Assembly (NCBI RefSeq): GCF_027579695.1 | Contig: NC_083577.1 | Coordinates: 31,175,198-31,239,197, forward strand | Reading direction: 5' to 3' | Source of the DNA: Neoarius graeffei | Taxonomy: Eukaryota > Chordata > Actinopteri > Siluriformes > Ariidae | Length of the DNA stretch: 64,000 bases | Shown: positions 1 to 11,930 of the stretch, in pieces | How positions within the stretch are numbered: the stretch's first letter is position 1 | How the letters are laid out: the number at the start of each line of letters is the position of its first letter | The notes under the pieces: model-generated | Database searches by the model: none | Seen by the model: the letters and a program-made list of their open reading frames with translations, nothing else | Told to the model about the DNA's origin: nothing | Made by a program: the position numbers and the translations under genes

Positions 1-247
1 TCGGTCCCCCCCACTTATAGGGAGGAAAAAAAGTCTATGCTGTCTTTCTTTGCATAAGGCAAACCTCACGGAAAAATCAAAAGACTAATTACTATTCGTT
101 TTATTGAGGTGCACAGCAGTACATACATAGTTGCAACTGCACAGACTGCACAGGTTGCAAGCTCGAGCTTGGTTGCTATGGTTACCCACAACAAGTTTGA
201 CAGGCATATCGGGGACAGCTCCTCCTAGTTCAGGACCCCAACACGGC

Positions 248-305
248 ATGATGAAGGGTGCCAAAAGGCAGAAAACGATTGCATCGTTTAAAAAAAAAAA
301 CGACT
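248..305 (+). pseudogene. First-exon relic of a hAT-type transposase
   Basis: An ATG ATG start opens a short basic peptide with the motif KRQKTIASF, followed directly by a consensus splice donor (GTAAGT at 306). Short basic N-termini of this style are common in fish hAT/ZMYM1-like transposases. No following exon is found before the inserted MITE at 838, so the remainder of the transposase has been deleted. It could be a chance ORF; the donor and the surrounding hAT end are the support. Confidence 0.35.
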
Positions 306-609
306 GTAAGTAAACTGTGCCTTACTTTATCATATCACCTTGCAATTTTTTGATAGTCTGTTCAAAGTAATGTCGTAGTGAAAGTTAAATCGTATGGAGT
401 AGAGATGCCTTTCTGGTAGGCTCCTTCTTTCGGTGGTAGCCTGTAGATACAGTGCTCAGAAGGCAGTTTTAATGTTTAATCTGGCGTTCCCTGCCATAAT
501 TTCAGCGAGCATATTGTTTCATAAGGAAACTTTGTGAAGAGTTGTTGACTGACTGCCGCTCACGCAACACACAGGCATAGTTAGAAAGTCAGGATGCACT
601 GGTTTACAC

Positions 610-611
<2 letters not shown>

Positions 612-640
<29 letters not shown>
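612..640. repeat. (CA)n microsatellite
   Basis: An uninterrupted run of about 14 CA units. Confidence 0.95.
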
Positions 641-837
641 GTAGCCCAGCCTCTCGCTATGTTTAACAGTTGGAACTTAGCGGTTTTAAAACTAGTTTTG
701 CAGTTTTGCAATTTCTGTGCGTGATGATAATGTGTAAACTTTGGATTTCCATAGGCTATGTTAAAATGTTATCATTGTCCTGGCCTGCAGGTAGTTCCTG
801 GTGATGGCAGTGAGGGAGGTGAAATAACATGTATTCA

Positions 838-2020
<1,183 letters not shown>

Positions 2021-2106
2021 TATATATACACACATATATACACAAAATGGAATCATTTGCTTACAGCTCAGTCCCCCCCAGTTCAAAAATCCTATCTGCG
2101 CCCCTG

Positions 2107-2467
2107 CGGTGGTGTAGTGGTTAGCGCTGTCGCCTCACAGCAAGAAGGTTCGGGTTCGAGCCCCGTGGCCGGCGAGGGTCTTTCTGTGTGGAGTTTGTAT
2201 GTTGTCTTCGTGGGTTTCCTCCGGGTGCTCCGGTTTCCCCCACAGTCCAAAGGCATGCAGGTTAGGTTAACTGGTGACTCTAAATTGACCGTAGGTGTGA
2301 ATGTGAGTGTGAATGGTTGTCTGTGTCTATGTGTCAGCCCTGTGATGACCTGGCGACTTGTCCAGGGTGTACCCCACCTTTCGCCCGTAGTCAGCTGGGA
2401 TAGGCTCCAGCTTGCCTGCGACCCTGTAGAACAGGATAAAGCGACTACAGATAATGAGATGAGACAC
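2107..2467 (+). mobile_element. V-SINE, nearly full length
   Basis: A tRNA-like head with box A (GTGGTGTAGTGGTTAGC) and box B (GGTTCGAGCCC) is followed by the strongly conserved central block containing GTGGGTTTCCTCCGG and GTTTCCCCCACAGTCCAAAG, then a tail ending ATAATGAGATGAG. The central block is the hallmark of the V-SINE superfamily. The first bases of the head (GGCGGCAC in other copies) are missing where it meets the hAT end. Confidence 0.9.
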
Positions 2468-3545
2468 TAATATTGAACTAATCAAACATTAGATAAAGGT
2501 CCAGATGTGTGTGAGAAGTCAAACTACAGTTTTATATATGATTTGTTTTTACACAACACACACAAGTCTGGATCTCGAAGAAACTGCTGGAAAAGTAAAA
2601 CTGAAACTGACACTTGTCACGCGTATGTGTAATTACACATCAAATATAATCCAGATTAAAGTTGTGGGGAAAAAAGGCTTGTGCGCAGTTCTGGATATAC
2701 AGGTTGGGTTAAAATGTTCGGTTTTATTAAAACACTTTGAGGCAGAAAATTTGTCAGGACAAAGTGAACTTAAAAACCATCGAGCAGGCACAGTGCAGGT
2801 GATGAGCAAATAGACAGGGAGAGACTCGATAATGATAACAAACCAGGATATCAAACACAGAATAAGCAGCTCACTAACGTCCCGAGTAAAGACCAAGTGT
2901 GAGATTTCACAGTGATTAATTGAAATCGAGTGATTGTGAATGTGATGTGGTCTGGACTTTTGAGAATCATGGAAGTGGGAGTTTGTGTTTTCAGTCGAAG
3001 GAGACGAGACAGATCTTGTCATGTTTTGACCCACATGATACAGCAGCCAGGGATAATGTTTGATTGTTAAATATCACTTGAAGTTAAATGACAATAGAGA
3101 ACATTGAGAAAATTGTTGCTTTTAACACCTTTAATGACTGACTCTCTCACCTGCCTCTCTCTCTTCCACATCCTCTCAGTGATCACTTACACACACATTA
3201 AACTGAACACATCCCTGATACTAATCATGAAAATAACAACAACCACTGCACACATCTGTACAAATATATAACTGTCCACGTCATTAACATTTTAACTATT
3301 AAGAATAAACATTACACAGATTACAGATGTATTTATTTGTGCATATTTTAATTGTCCCATTATGCAGATTAACAGTGTTTAATATCAGAATGAACAAAGT
3401 TAATTTATTTCACTCAGAATTGATTTGAACTTGTGAATCATCACCTAATGCAGCATTAACATACAAATCCATCTGATCTTTACAAAACCACAAACTGCTG
3501 GTGGAGGGAAACTTAGAGCTTGAATTCTCCTCCACTGCACAGTTT

Positions 3546-3547
<2 letters not shown>
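2468..3547. other. No gene recognised
   Basis: Both strands have only short ORFs without recognisable domains. The stretch lies downstream of the minus-strand TRIM gene and may contain part of its 3' UTR at the right-hand side, but nothing in the sequence proves this. Confidence 0.5.

Positions 3548-3599
<52 letters not shown>
3548..3599. repeat. (CA)n microsatellite
   Basis: About 25 CA units downstream of the TRIM stop codon. Its translation gives a misleading Val-Cys repeat ORF on the minus strand. Confidence 0.95.
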
Positions 3600-3600
<1 letters not shown>

Positions 3601-4055
3601 CTAAACATTTCATCCAAGATTAACAGCAAACGCTAACAAGTACAAATACAGTAAATACATGAGCTTTCAAAATCTCAGTTTATTTAAAACTATTTAAAAT
3701 ACATCAATAAATTAAATAATCTTTTCAGCTCATTCTGCATTTAAACACTCTTTTGTGATTTTAATTAAATGCTAAGTCATTATTTTGAGTTAATACCTTG
3801 TTATTTAAAGACAGTGTGTCAATATTTCACTTATTATTTTGACTTCGTCATACTTTCAAAACATATCATAATAATATATTTTAAGACATCTTATTATTTG
3901 AGTAAATTCATTATTTCAAGGTATTCTGTCAATACAGGGTTTCGGGGGGGGGGGGGGGGGGCGATGATACTTAAACAAAGAACAGTAATCTTTTAATCTG
4001 CAGTATTTTATGAATGAACTGGAATAAAACAACATCAATGCTGACTGATCTGATT
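3600..4055. other. AT-rich TRIM 3' flank with an 18-G homopolymer
   Basis: Mostly AT-rich sequence downstream of the TRIM stop codon. A run of 18 consecutive G at 3944-3961 stands out; homopolymers of this length are error-prone in assemblies. No gene is seen. Confidence 0.7.
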
Positions 4056-4570
4056 TCACTCAAGTGGGAGGATCTTTAGGGAACCATTAACATTCATGAT
4101 TGGCAGTAATTTATCAGTAAATATGCGTGTGAAAGTGTGCAAGTGTGTGTTAGTGAGAGGGTCGGAGAATGACAGTTTTCCTCTGTCCCAGTCCAGCTTC
4201 ACTCTGATCATCTGGAGTTTCTGTGCTACTGAGAGCTGAGTGAATGCATGTGGTGTAGAAACTGCGAAATATTTACCATCATAATCCCACACACACCAGA
4301 TTCCACTTCTGGAGATGATCTCCCCCTTCCTCTGAGCAGATTCTGTCATCACACCCACAAACCACCGTGTACAGTCTCCAACTTCCACATCCCAGCAGTG
4401 TGTCCCTGAGTTAAAGCCCTCAGATCCCAGGATACACCGATATTCATCAAATCTCTCTGGATTATCAGGAAGTTTCTGTTCCTCATCGCTGCGTCTCACA
4501 CTTTTCAGATCATCAGATACAATGAGTACAGGATGAGCAGTGTTGGGGTCCAGAGTTCCAGGTGCTGAAA

Positions 4571-4628
<58 letters not shown>

Positions 4629-4982
4629 ACCTGTTTATTCATCTAATTTAATCATTACATTAGTATGGAACTAGCTAACATTTGCCAAAACCAAAGAAAT
4701 GATAACTGTAATTACAAAGTTCATTAATAAACATGAATAAGTTAATAACATGCCTTGTGTCCTTTGTTTACATTTGTAATTTAAACAAATACAAAAATCT
4801 TGATGACTGTAACTCTAAAACTTTTGTAAGCTGCTGAAATGCTCCATTTTTTTCACTCAGTCCCTCTGCTCACACTTCAAACACTGAACAATCTAATAGA
4901 AATAGAAGCTTTTCAAAATAAAACTTCCCTTACATTACATGAGTTCAACATGAAAGATGAATAAAAAAATAAAAATAAACAA

Positions 4983-5024
<42 letters not shown>

Positions 5025-5120
5025 TCCAAAACAGTATATAAATGAATCATATGATAATGGCCACATTAGGGATACTAACAAAGGCAGAAAAACAGAAAAA
5101 AATAAAAAAAAATTATTTTC

Positions 5121-5173
<53 letters not shown>

Positions 5174-6511
5174 AAGAGTCTTACTGTATTGGATGGTGTA
5201 CTGCATCTTCTCCCAGACTCTGAACTGCAGGTTGGCCAGATGTTTTGCCACATGGATCAGTGCTCCTGAAAGCTCCTCTGGATGCTGCAGTGTGCTCTGG
5301 GCTCTGCAAAAACATTCAGGAGTCAGTGTTGCTGTGGGTTTGGATTCAGAAACACAGAGAATGAGAGAGACGGGAAGCACATCACTCACCTTTTCACTGT
5401 GGCCTTGTAGTTCTGTAAAACAACAAAGCAAATATCAGTGGATATGATTTACATTTTTACATCAATGAAATATGATGTTTCTGATGATGAAAAGAAGTTT
5501 TACTTTCTCACAGTATAAATACTGACTAAATGACCCTCACTTCTAAGAACGAAATGTCTTCAGCTCTCATCTCCTCTTCTACGGCTCCGATTGTGTCTGA
5601 AAGAGAGGATATGTCTTTGCTCAGCTTCTCAATCTTCTCCTTCATCATCTGACTCTTCTGCTCCTCTTCCTCTCTCAGTGCAGTGATCCTGACTGCCTCT
5701 TCATCTCGTAGAAACTGGTGAAGCTTCTCAAACTCCTCCTTAATCTGACGCTCTGTGTGTTGGGCCTGAATCTGCAGTGAAGAGAAAATCAAGTGAAATA
5801 TAACTGAATATGCAATGAAGCAAAATATAATTAGAATATCAAACCCATGTTATTGATTGTAACCTTTATATGTTCTGCAGTCTGACTCCAGTTCAGTTTA
5901 CAGTCTTTAAAGACCTTCAGTTTCTCCTGTAGGGGCTTCAGTGCAGTTTTGAGCTTCTCCTGAAATAAATTAACACGCTGCATGGAGTCTTTGTGTTTTA
6001 AATATTATTTGAACTCAGATGAACTAAATTGATTACAAAGTAATTGTCATAATTATGAACAGCAGCATTTGTTCACATGTGACCCATGAGTTCATATGTC
6101 CATTTCATTTACCTTACAGTCTGTTACTGCCTCATCAATGGGGCAGAATTTGTGGTTGGTGTGTTTTCTTGAAGTCTGACACACCAAACACACCAGCTGT
6201 TGATCATCCAGACAGAAGAGTTTGAGTTTCTCACTGTGCAGACTGCAGACTGTTTCAGACCCTGATGAAGATCTCTGACTTCTCTCCTGTAAGAAAGTCT
6301 CACACAGGTTCTTTAAGGCCAGGTTTATGGGAGGCTGAGCCACAGATGACTTCCTCCTACAAAGAGGACATTCTCTGGATCCTTTGGTCTCCCAGAACTG
6401 CCGCAAACACACTTTACACACACTGTGACTGCAGTGCAGAACAACAGGATCTGTGAAGATTTCACGGCACACAGGACAGGAGAAATCCTCCTCTGAAAAC
6501 TTAGAAGCCAT
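4056..6511 (-). CDS. TRIM35/A33-like RING-type E3 ubiquitin ligase, six coding exons, intact
   Basis: Exons (minus strand): 6511-6113, 5959-5864, 5771-5541, 5412-5390, 5303-5185, 4564-4056. They total 1,377 nt (458 aa plus stop), every junction is GT-AG and the frame is kept. Exon sizes of 96, 231 and 23 nt are typical of TRIM genes. Residues 12-51 form a C3HC4 RING (CPVC, CSH, CPLC), 89-120 a B-box 2 (C-x2-H to H-x2-H), about 134-250 a coiled coil, and about 290-458 a PRY-SPRY domain with [14 protein letters not shown] and WFVGV. TRIM proteins of this layout are cytosolic E3 ligases; the RING recruits E2 enzymes and the SPRY binds targets. Fish carry large expanded TRIM sets, many interferon-inducible. 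An ISRE match lies just upstream. The exact orthologue cannot be named without a tree. The start is the first Met before the RING. Confidence 0.93.
4569..4626. repeat. (CA)n microsatellite abutting the TRIM SPRY-exon acceptor
   Basis: On the transcribed strand this is about 28 TG units that run almost to the splice acceptor (GCGTTTTCAG) of the last exon and take the place of a normal polypyrimidine tract. Confidence 0.95.
4984..5026. repeat. (AAT)n microsatellite in TRIM intron 5
   Basis: About 14 AAT units in the middle of the last intron. Confidence 0.95.
5122..5170. repeat. (CA)n microsatellite next to the TRIM exon-5 donor
   Basis: On the transcribed strand about 24 TG units begin roughly 15 nt after the donor of exon 5, so the last intron has TG tracts at both ends. 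Confidence 0.95.
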
Positions 6512-6554
6512 TTCTTTTGCTGCTGTTGTTGTTATCTCTCGTCCAAATGCTCAG

Positions 6555-6568
6555 AGTTTCAATTTCAC
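6555..6568. promoter_or_regulatory. Interferon-stimulated response element (ISRE) of the TRIM gene
   Basis: AGTTTCAATTTCAC matches the ISRE consensus AGTTTCNNTTTC exactly. It lies 44-57 bp upstream of the TRIM ATG, in the promoter or 5' leader. ISREs bind ISGF3 and IRF factors and drive interferon induction, which fits a fish antiviral TRIM. Function is inferred from sequence only. Confidence 0.7.
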
Positions 6569-7376
6569 TTCTGTGAAAAGTAATCACACCCTGATTTCAG
6601 GTTTCTTTAAAGCTAAATAGATGACTTTGTAGGTTCAGTTAATCATCACTTCCTTTCACTGTGCTGAAAATGAGACAGATTTCTCCATAAACTGAGAATA
6701 AATCTCAACTCACCAGAGCAGACCACTGCAGGCTGTTAATGAAGGACTTCAGTCGTGTCAGACTTGGCACTTCCTTAATAGGAGGAGTTTTCGAGAGACA
6801 CATTATGACCTGTTACACTCCTCAGTTACATCAGAAGCAGCACACGGCACTTACTTATGTTTAAGCACTGAGCATTAACTGTAATTTTGGTACAAATTTA
6901 TCCAGTGATGAATTTCACTCTTCTGAACTGAAAATAATGTTTCACTTCTGGAATCATTTAAAGTCGATCTTGCAGTTTCAGACACAAGACCCAGAATGCT
7001 CTAATCATCAGTGGGATGAACTGGATCTCAGTCAGAAGAGTTATAAGCTCTTATAAACAGCAAATGATACTGCACCTTATCCTCAGGCCTGAATAAGGAA
7101 GACACCCACAGGAAACAGCGCAATGGCAAATAGTCACATACTGTACTGAGTGAGTTTATAGTTTTTAATAATATTTACTCTACATAACACAGTTGATGCA
7201 AATCCTGTAGTGCTACAACTGATGCAAGATGTTGATGATCATAAATGGAAAACTTTTACCAATATTGAATGGCAAATGATATTCATCATATTTGTATAAT
7301 ATTTTCTGATATTTTGTTGCATTAACCGTTTTATAGAAGGGGGTCAGTTGTAACATTTTTCACATTTTTAAAAATA
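6569..7376. other. TRIM upstream region, no gene recognised
   Basis: Contains the likely upstream promoter of the minus-strand TRIM gene and AT-rich sequence beyond it. No ORF of interest or clear repeat is seen. Confidence 0.5.
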
Positions 7377-7590
7377 CAAACTTCATTTCCAGAAAAGTAG
7401 GGATATTTTCCAAAATGCAATAAAAACAAAAATCTGTGATTTGTTAAATCACATGAAATCTTTCTTTAACTGACAAAAGTACAAGAAAAGATTTTCAGTA
7501 GTTTTACTGACCAACTTAATTGTATTTTGTAAATATAAAAGAAGTTTGAATTTGATGCCTGCAACACACGCAAAAATAAATAAATAAATA

Positions 7591-7654
<64 letters not shown>

Positions 7655-9034
7655 GGACAGAGACTGAAAAGACTGAAAAGTTTATAGAATATTCATGTTA
7701 CACCCTTTTGAAAGATTACACAAAAAGCAGATAACTTGGTAACATGACCTGTTATAAAAGGAGCATGCACCAAAGGTTCAGTCTTCACAAGCAAAGGTGG
7801 GTCGTGGCTCACTCTTTTGTGCCAAAATTTGGGAGGGAATTGCTAGTCAGTTCAAAAAGAACATTTCTCAACACAAAATTGCAGAGATTGTAGGTCTTTC
7901 AAAATCTCCAGTACATAATATTGTGAATAGATTCAGGGAATTTGGAGACATCTCAGTGCGTAAAGGGCAAGGTCGGAAACCACTCTGAATGTGTGTGACC
8001 TTCAAGCCCTCAGATGCCACTGCCTGAGAAACCATCATGTAAATGTAACAAATATAGCCACATGGGCTCAGGAGTGCGTTGGAAAATTATTATCACAACA
8101 CAATCTGCCACTGCATTCAGAAATGCAACCTGAAACTGTGTTGTGCAAGGAGGAAGCCATTCATCAATTCTATGCAGAAATGCTGCTGATTTTTCTGGGC
8201 CTAAACTCATCTCAGATGGACTGAAAGACAGTGGAAACGTGTGCTGTGGTCAGATGAGTCTGCATTTCGGCTTGTTTTTGGGAAAACCGGACACTGAGTT
8301 CTCAGTGCCAAAGGTGAACACGACCATCCAGTATTTTATCAGAGAAAGGTGCAAAAGCCAGCATCTGTGATGGTATGGGGGCATCAGTGCCCACGGTATG
8401 GGTGAGTTGCATGTGTGTGAAGGTACCATTGATGCAGTGGCGTATATTGGGATTTTCAAGAGACATATGTTGCCATCAAGGCAATGTTTCTTCCCAGGAA
8501 GTCCATGCTTATTTGAGCAGGACAATGCCAGACCTCATTCTGGACAGGCTACAACAGCATAGCTTTGTAGACACAGAGTGCATGTGCTTGACTGGCCTGC
8601 TGCCAGTCCAGATCTGTCTCCTATTGAAAATGTATGGTGCATCATGAAGAGGAGAATCAGACAACGGTGATCATGGACTGTTGAGCAGCTAAAGTCTTAT
8701 ATCAAGTAAGAATGGACAAAAATTCCAATTTCAAAACTGCAACAATTAGTATCCTCAGTTCCCATAAGATTAAAAAAATGTTATTAAAAGGAAAGATGAT
8801 GTAATACAGTGGTAATAATGCCTCTGCCCAAACTTTTTTGAGTGTGTTGCAGGCACAAAATTTTAACTGTGTTTCTATTTACAAAATATAATTAAGTTGG
8901 TCAGTAAAACTATTGAAAATCTTTTATTTGTACTTTTGTCAGTTAAATAAAGGTTCACATGAATGAACAAATCACAGATATTTGTTTTTATTGCATTTTG
9001 GAAAATATCCCAACTTTTCTGGAAATGGGGCTTG
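7377..9034 (+). mobile_element. Tc1-like transposon, full length but decayed
   Basis: Long inverted terminal repeats (left from CAAACTTCATTTCCAGAAAA, right ending TTTTCTGGAAATGGGGCTTG) are flanked by TA on both sides. The arms share a further ~180 bp of inverted similarity. A (TA)n tract at about 7597-7649 has expanded in the left arm. The interior is a plus-strand Tc1 transposase relic. Confidence 0.9.
7797..8790 (+). pseudogene. Tc1-like transposase pseudogene
   Basis: The first ORF (7797-7988) holds the N-terminal paired-type DNA-binding region with HNIVNRFREFG and a GRKP-type linker. Later reading frames are broken by several stops and shifts: a segment near 8220-8270 resembles the WSDES catalytic block, one near 8510-8540 the QDNARPH block, and one near 8600-8645 the PDLSPIENVW block. 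Tc1 transposases cut and paste at TA using a DDE triad. With this many breaks it cannot be functional. Confidence 0.85.
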
Positions 9035-9714
9035 TAGACAAAATAACCCATTAAAAATTAAAATTTGTAGGCAATAATATCCTGGGAAACAAATAAGCTG
9101 CCTCTTTTTTTGTAAAAAGACAGCAATGGTGAGAAAAATAAATGCTATCATAACTTTTTCTCCTAAAAAATACACCACAGAGAGACACCAATTAAAGTGA
9201 CTAATATCACCCTTAATGTGCAGCCTGGTATATATTGATTGAGTGCCTGAAACATTCTCTTCATAAGTTTAATTAATTATAAGCTTGCTCATAGTTTACA
9301 GTGTATTTTCATAAGTGCTATGCTGTACTTACATGTCATTAATGTTGCTCCAGATTTATGGCAGGTTAAACAAAATGGACTGGATGCTGTCTTGTAAATC
9401 AAGGAAAGTGGTAAATATGGGCCATCACTCATTTGTTATCCGAGTGTCCCACATTACAAGCAGCTTTGCCACTCTGTGATTGAACAGCACTGATCTGATT
9501 ACCTAGAATCAGTTCCATTGTGCAATTCTGAATGTGTGCCCACATTATCTCGAATCTTGAACTCTCAACTTTTTTTTTAAACCTCATTGGGCTTTCAACT
9601 GCACATTTTATATTCATTACATGCCTTGTGTAGGGTTGGGAGCAGCTCGTGTCTTGTTGAAAACTCTTTGGTTTTCCCCCATGGTGATGAATGTACGGTA
9701 ACAGAGATGTGTGC
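9035..9714. other. No gene recognised
   Basis: AT-rich intergenic sequence with no domain-bearing ORF and no repeat that I recognise. Confidence 0.5.
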
Positions 9715-10135
9715 AGCTTTGTCCACTTCCTTACAGGAATATCTGTACCCCTGTTAATTAATGGATTTATCCAATCAGGCTTAACATGCAGCAGTAGGGT
9801 ATTGCATAAACTTATGGCTAAAATCATATAAGTCAGAAGTTTCAGTAAAGGTTCCCATCAGACATCAGAATGAGGAAAAAATGTGATATCTGTAATTTTG
9901 ACCGTGGCATGGACGTTGGTGCTATACAAGCTGGTTTGAGTATTTCAGAAACTGCTGATCTGCTGGAATTTTCACACACAACAGTCACTAGTGTTTATAC
10001 AGAATGGTGCAAAAAAAAAAATCCAGTCAGCAGTAGTATACCTTGTTTAATGAGAGATGTCAGAGGAGAAATGCCAGACTGGTTTGAGCCAACAGGAAGG
10101 CTACAGGAACTCAAATAATCACTCTTTACAACCAC
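9715..10135 (+). mobile_element. Tc1-like transposon fragment (5' part with helix-turn-helix region)
   Basis: An ORF at 9870-10118 encodes the N-terminal part of a Tc1 transposase, with FDRGMDVGA, LSISETADLL and HTTVTSVYTEWC, i.e. the DNA-binding helix-turn-helix half. Sequence upstream matches the left arm of the family also seen at 32.4 and 59.8 kb. The catalytic half is missing beyond about 10135. Confidence 0.8.
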
Positions 10136-10494
10136 GGCGAGCTGAAACACAAGGATAACAATATATCAACATTTATAAATTCTTAGTTCCGTCAACTCTG
10201 AGTTAACATTACATATACTATTTATTTCTTCTTATTCTCTTAAATTCTAATAATTCTGATAAATGTATTCACCAAACTATTCTATAGTCAAATAACTAAA
10301 GAAGTAAAACAGGAAGATGCAGCATCATTACAGGCAGTAATTCTGCGTTGTTGTTTTCCCCCCCAGATCACTTCAGCTAAGATGCCCAGATATTATAAAA
10401 AGAAATCTTGACTCATATGTCTTATCACTTAATCACTTTGATTACAATGTGGCAGTTTTAGTTATTTGTTTATTTTGATTGATATTCTTCTTGG

Positions 10495-10677
10495 AGCAGC
10501 ATGATAGTGCATGGTTAGCCTTGTTGTCTTACAGCAAGAAGGTTCTGGGTCCTAACCTTGCAGTCATCTGGGGTCTTTCTGTGAGAAGTTTGCATGTTCT
10601 TCCCTTGTGTGTGTGTGGATTTCCTCCAAGCACTCTGGTGTCCTCCCACAGTCCAAAGATGTGCTGATTAGGTCAAT
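10495..10677 (+). mobile_element. Old V-SINE, 5' half
   Basis: A diverged tRNA-like head (GCATGGTTAGCCTTGTTGTC, TACAGCAAGAAGGTT) and the conserved V-SINE central block (TTTGCATGTTC, TCCTCCCACAGTCCAAAG) are present. The unit stops at 10677 where a DNA transposon interrupts it and resumes at 11772. Confidence 0.85.
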
Positions 10678-10747
10678 AGCCCCCAAGCATAACTATGTCA
10701 TCACTTGTTTACTGTAATGCATTGTGGGGGATAGCTGGGGTCGGTAC

Positions 10748-10917
10748 TTGAGCGATTTGACAGATGCCAAATTAATTTTACGTGAGAGTGATGTGAGAGG
10801 AGTGATTTTGCCATGCTCTGTCGTGGAAGACAATGAAATTGGTGATTTAAAGAGGTGGATAACGTGTTGAGGGTTTACAGCAGGAAAATCAGAATCCAAA
10901 TCAAGCTTGGTGAGAAG
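10748..10917 (+). pseudogene. SAP-domain-like first-exon relic
   Basis: One frame reads AKLILRESDVRGVILPCS, then DLKRWITC, an in-frame TGA (10868), GFTAGKSES and SLVRR, closing at a donor (GTAAGA at 10918). The pattern LKRW-x-x-C-x-G with a later basic LV+R resembles SAP motifs at the N-terminus of YqaJ-type proteins carried by some fish transposons. It is broken by the stop and has no second exon in the element. The assignment is tentative. Confidence 0.4.
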
Positions 10918-11493
10918 GTAAGAGTCTAGACCGAGTCTACCACACTGTAGAACAACAACATCAAATCTCAGAATGTCTTATTTCTGAGGACATATATGGC
11001 ATCAGCTAAACTTTATCGAGAAAACAATCTGAATATCAGGAATTGAATGTAGCCTCTCTGAAATTGGCTGTAATGTCTATAGTGTTCATGGCGAAGTTAC
11101 ATTCATGTTAGGCCTACTGCTAGGTCCTGCGGCCAGGTATAGCAAAACTTTATAGGCCTAATCAACAAAAATGTGCGAACAACATAAATAATTTGTATGC
11201 TAAATAATTTCATTCCTAATTTTGAAACATTTTGCTGATCTGCCATGTCATGTTCAGTATAAGTGCATTTTCTTCAATAAATGCTGCTAGTGAGGTACAC
11301 TGAACATTATACATACCCAAAAAAGAACACTTCGTGGTTTGGAAGTTTTATCGGTCTGACAGGCTCGTTTGGCTGCCGAGTGCTTCGGCATGTTGAGAGG
11401 CAAAGGCCAAAGAATGCTTCTTTGCTGTACAGGTTAGACAGAACAATCCAGTGTTTAAAGCGAAAGTAAACAATACGGCAGAGCTGATTCTGG

Positions 11494-11722
11494 GTACACT
11501 GTAAACCCGAATAAGTTGAGTTTACTTAAAAAAATTGAGGAAAGTGGTTGCCTTAAAAAAAATAAGTAATTATTAATGATTGAATTGAGTACCTTAAACT
11601 TACCAGAAGATTGTAAGTTTAAGGTATTCAATTCAATCATTAATAATTACTTATTTTTTTTAAGGCAACCACTTTCCTCATTTTTTTTAAGTAAACTCAA
11701 CTTATTCAGGTTTACAGTGTAC
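11494..11722. repeat. Near-perfect foldback palindrome (~229 bp)
   Basis: GTACACTGTAAACC at the left is mirrored by a terminal GGTTTACAGTGTAC at the right, and the arms of roughly 105 nt match almost throughout around a short centre near 11605. This is a typical foldback MITE, nested in the larger transposon. The TA next to each end is compatible with a TA target. Confidence 0.85.
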
Positions 11723-11771
11723 TGCCCATAATGCATTGCAGTAAACAAGCGATTACATAGTTATGGGTAAG

Positions 11772-11930
11772 GGTCATTGGTTTCTCTAAATTGCCCAGAG
11801 GTATGAATGGTTCATCTCAGTGTTAGCCCTGCAATAGATTGATGACCTGCCCAGGGTATACCCCACCTCTTGCCTGAAGTCATCTGGGATTGGTTCCAGC
11901 TTCTGTGATGGATATGATGAATGGATATAT
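11772..11930 (+). mobile_element. Old V-SINE, 3' half
   Basis: Continues the unit broken at 10677: CTCTAAATTGCCC, TGATGACCTGCCCAGGGTAT and GATTGGTTCCAGCTTC correspond in order to the downstream part of the other V-SINEs. Confidence 0.85.

Larger units (their letters stand above)
10678..11771. mobile_element. TIR DNA transposon inserted in a V-SINE
   Basis: The left inverted repeat around CATAACTATGTCATCACTTG is mirrored at the right by TACATAGTTATGGG. The flanks GGTCAAT (10671-10677) and GGTCATT (11772-11778) are a near-identical duplication of SINE sequence. Both terminal repeats contain CCCAnnATGCATT, a ZNF143/STAF-like site. The interior holds a SAP-like coding relic (10748-10917) and a large palindrome (11494-11722). 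The superfamily is uncertain; a 7-8 bp target points to hAT or P type. Confidence 0.65.

Noticed and set aside
2114..2470. ORFs reading GVVVSAVASQQEG and VMTWRLVQGVPHLSPVVSWDRLQLACDPVE, recurring in many places
   Set aside because: These repeat wherever a V-SINE occurs (2.1, 20.8, 28.3, 31.3, 33.9, 44.3, 49.0 kb). They are SINE sequence read in an open frame, not a conserved protein family.
3944..3961. G-quadruplex regulatory element
   Set aside because: A single 18-G homopolymer; more likely a slippage or assembly-prone tract with no supporting context.
4935..5175. Ile/His/Val-Cys repeat ORFs on both strands
   Set aside because: Translations of AAT and CA microsatellites. The same applies at 1284-1525, 3410-3613, 22063-22366 and 37744-37962.
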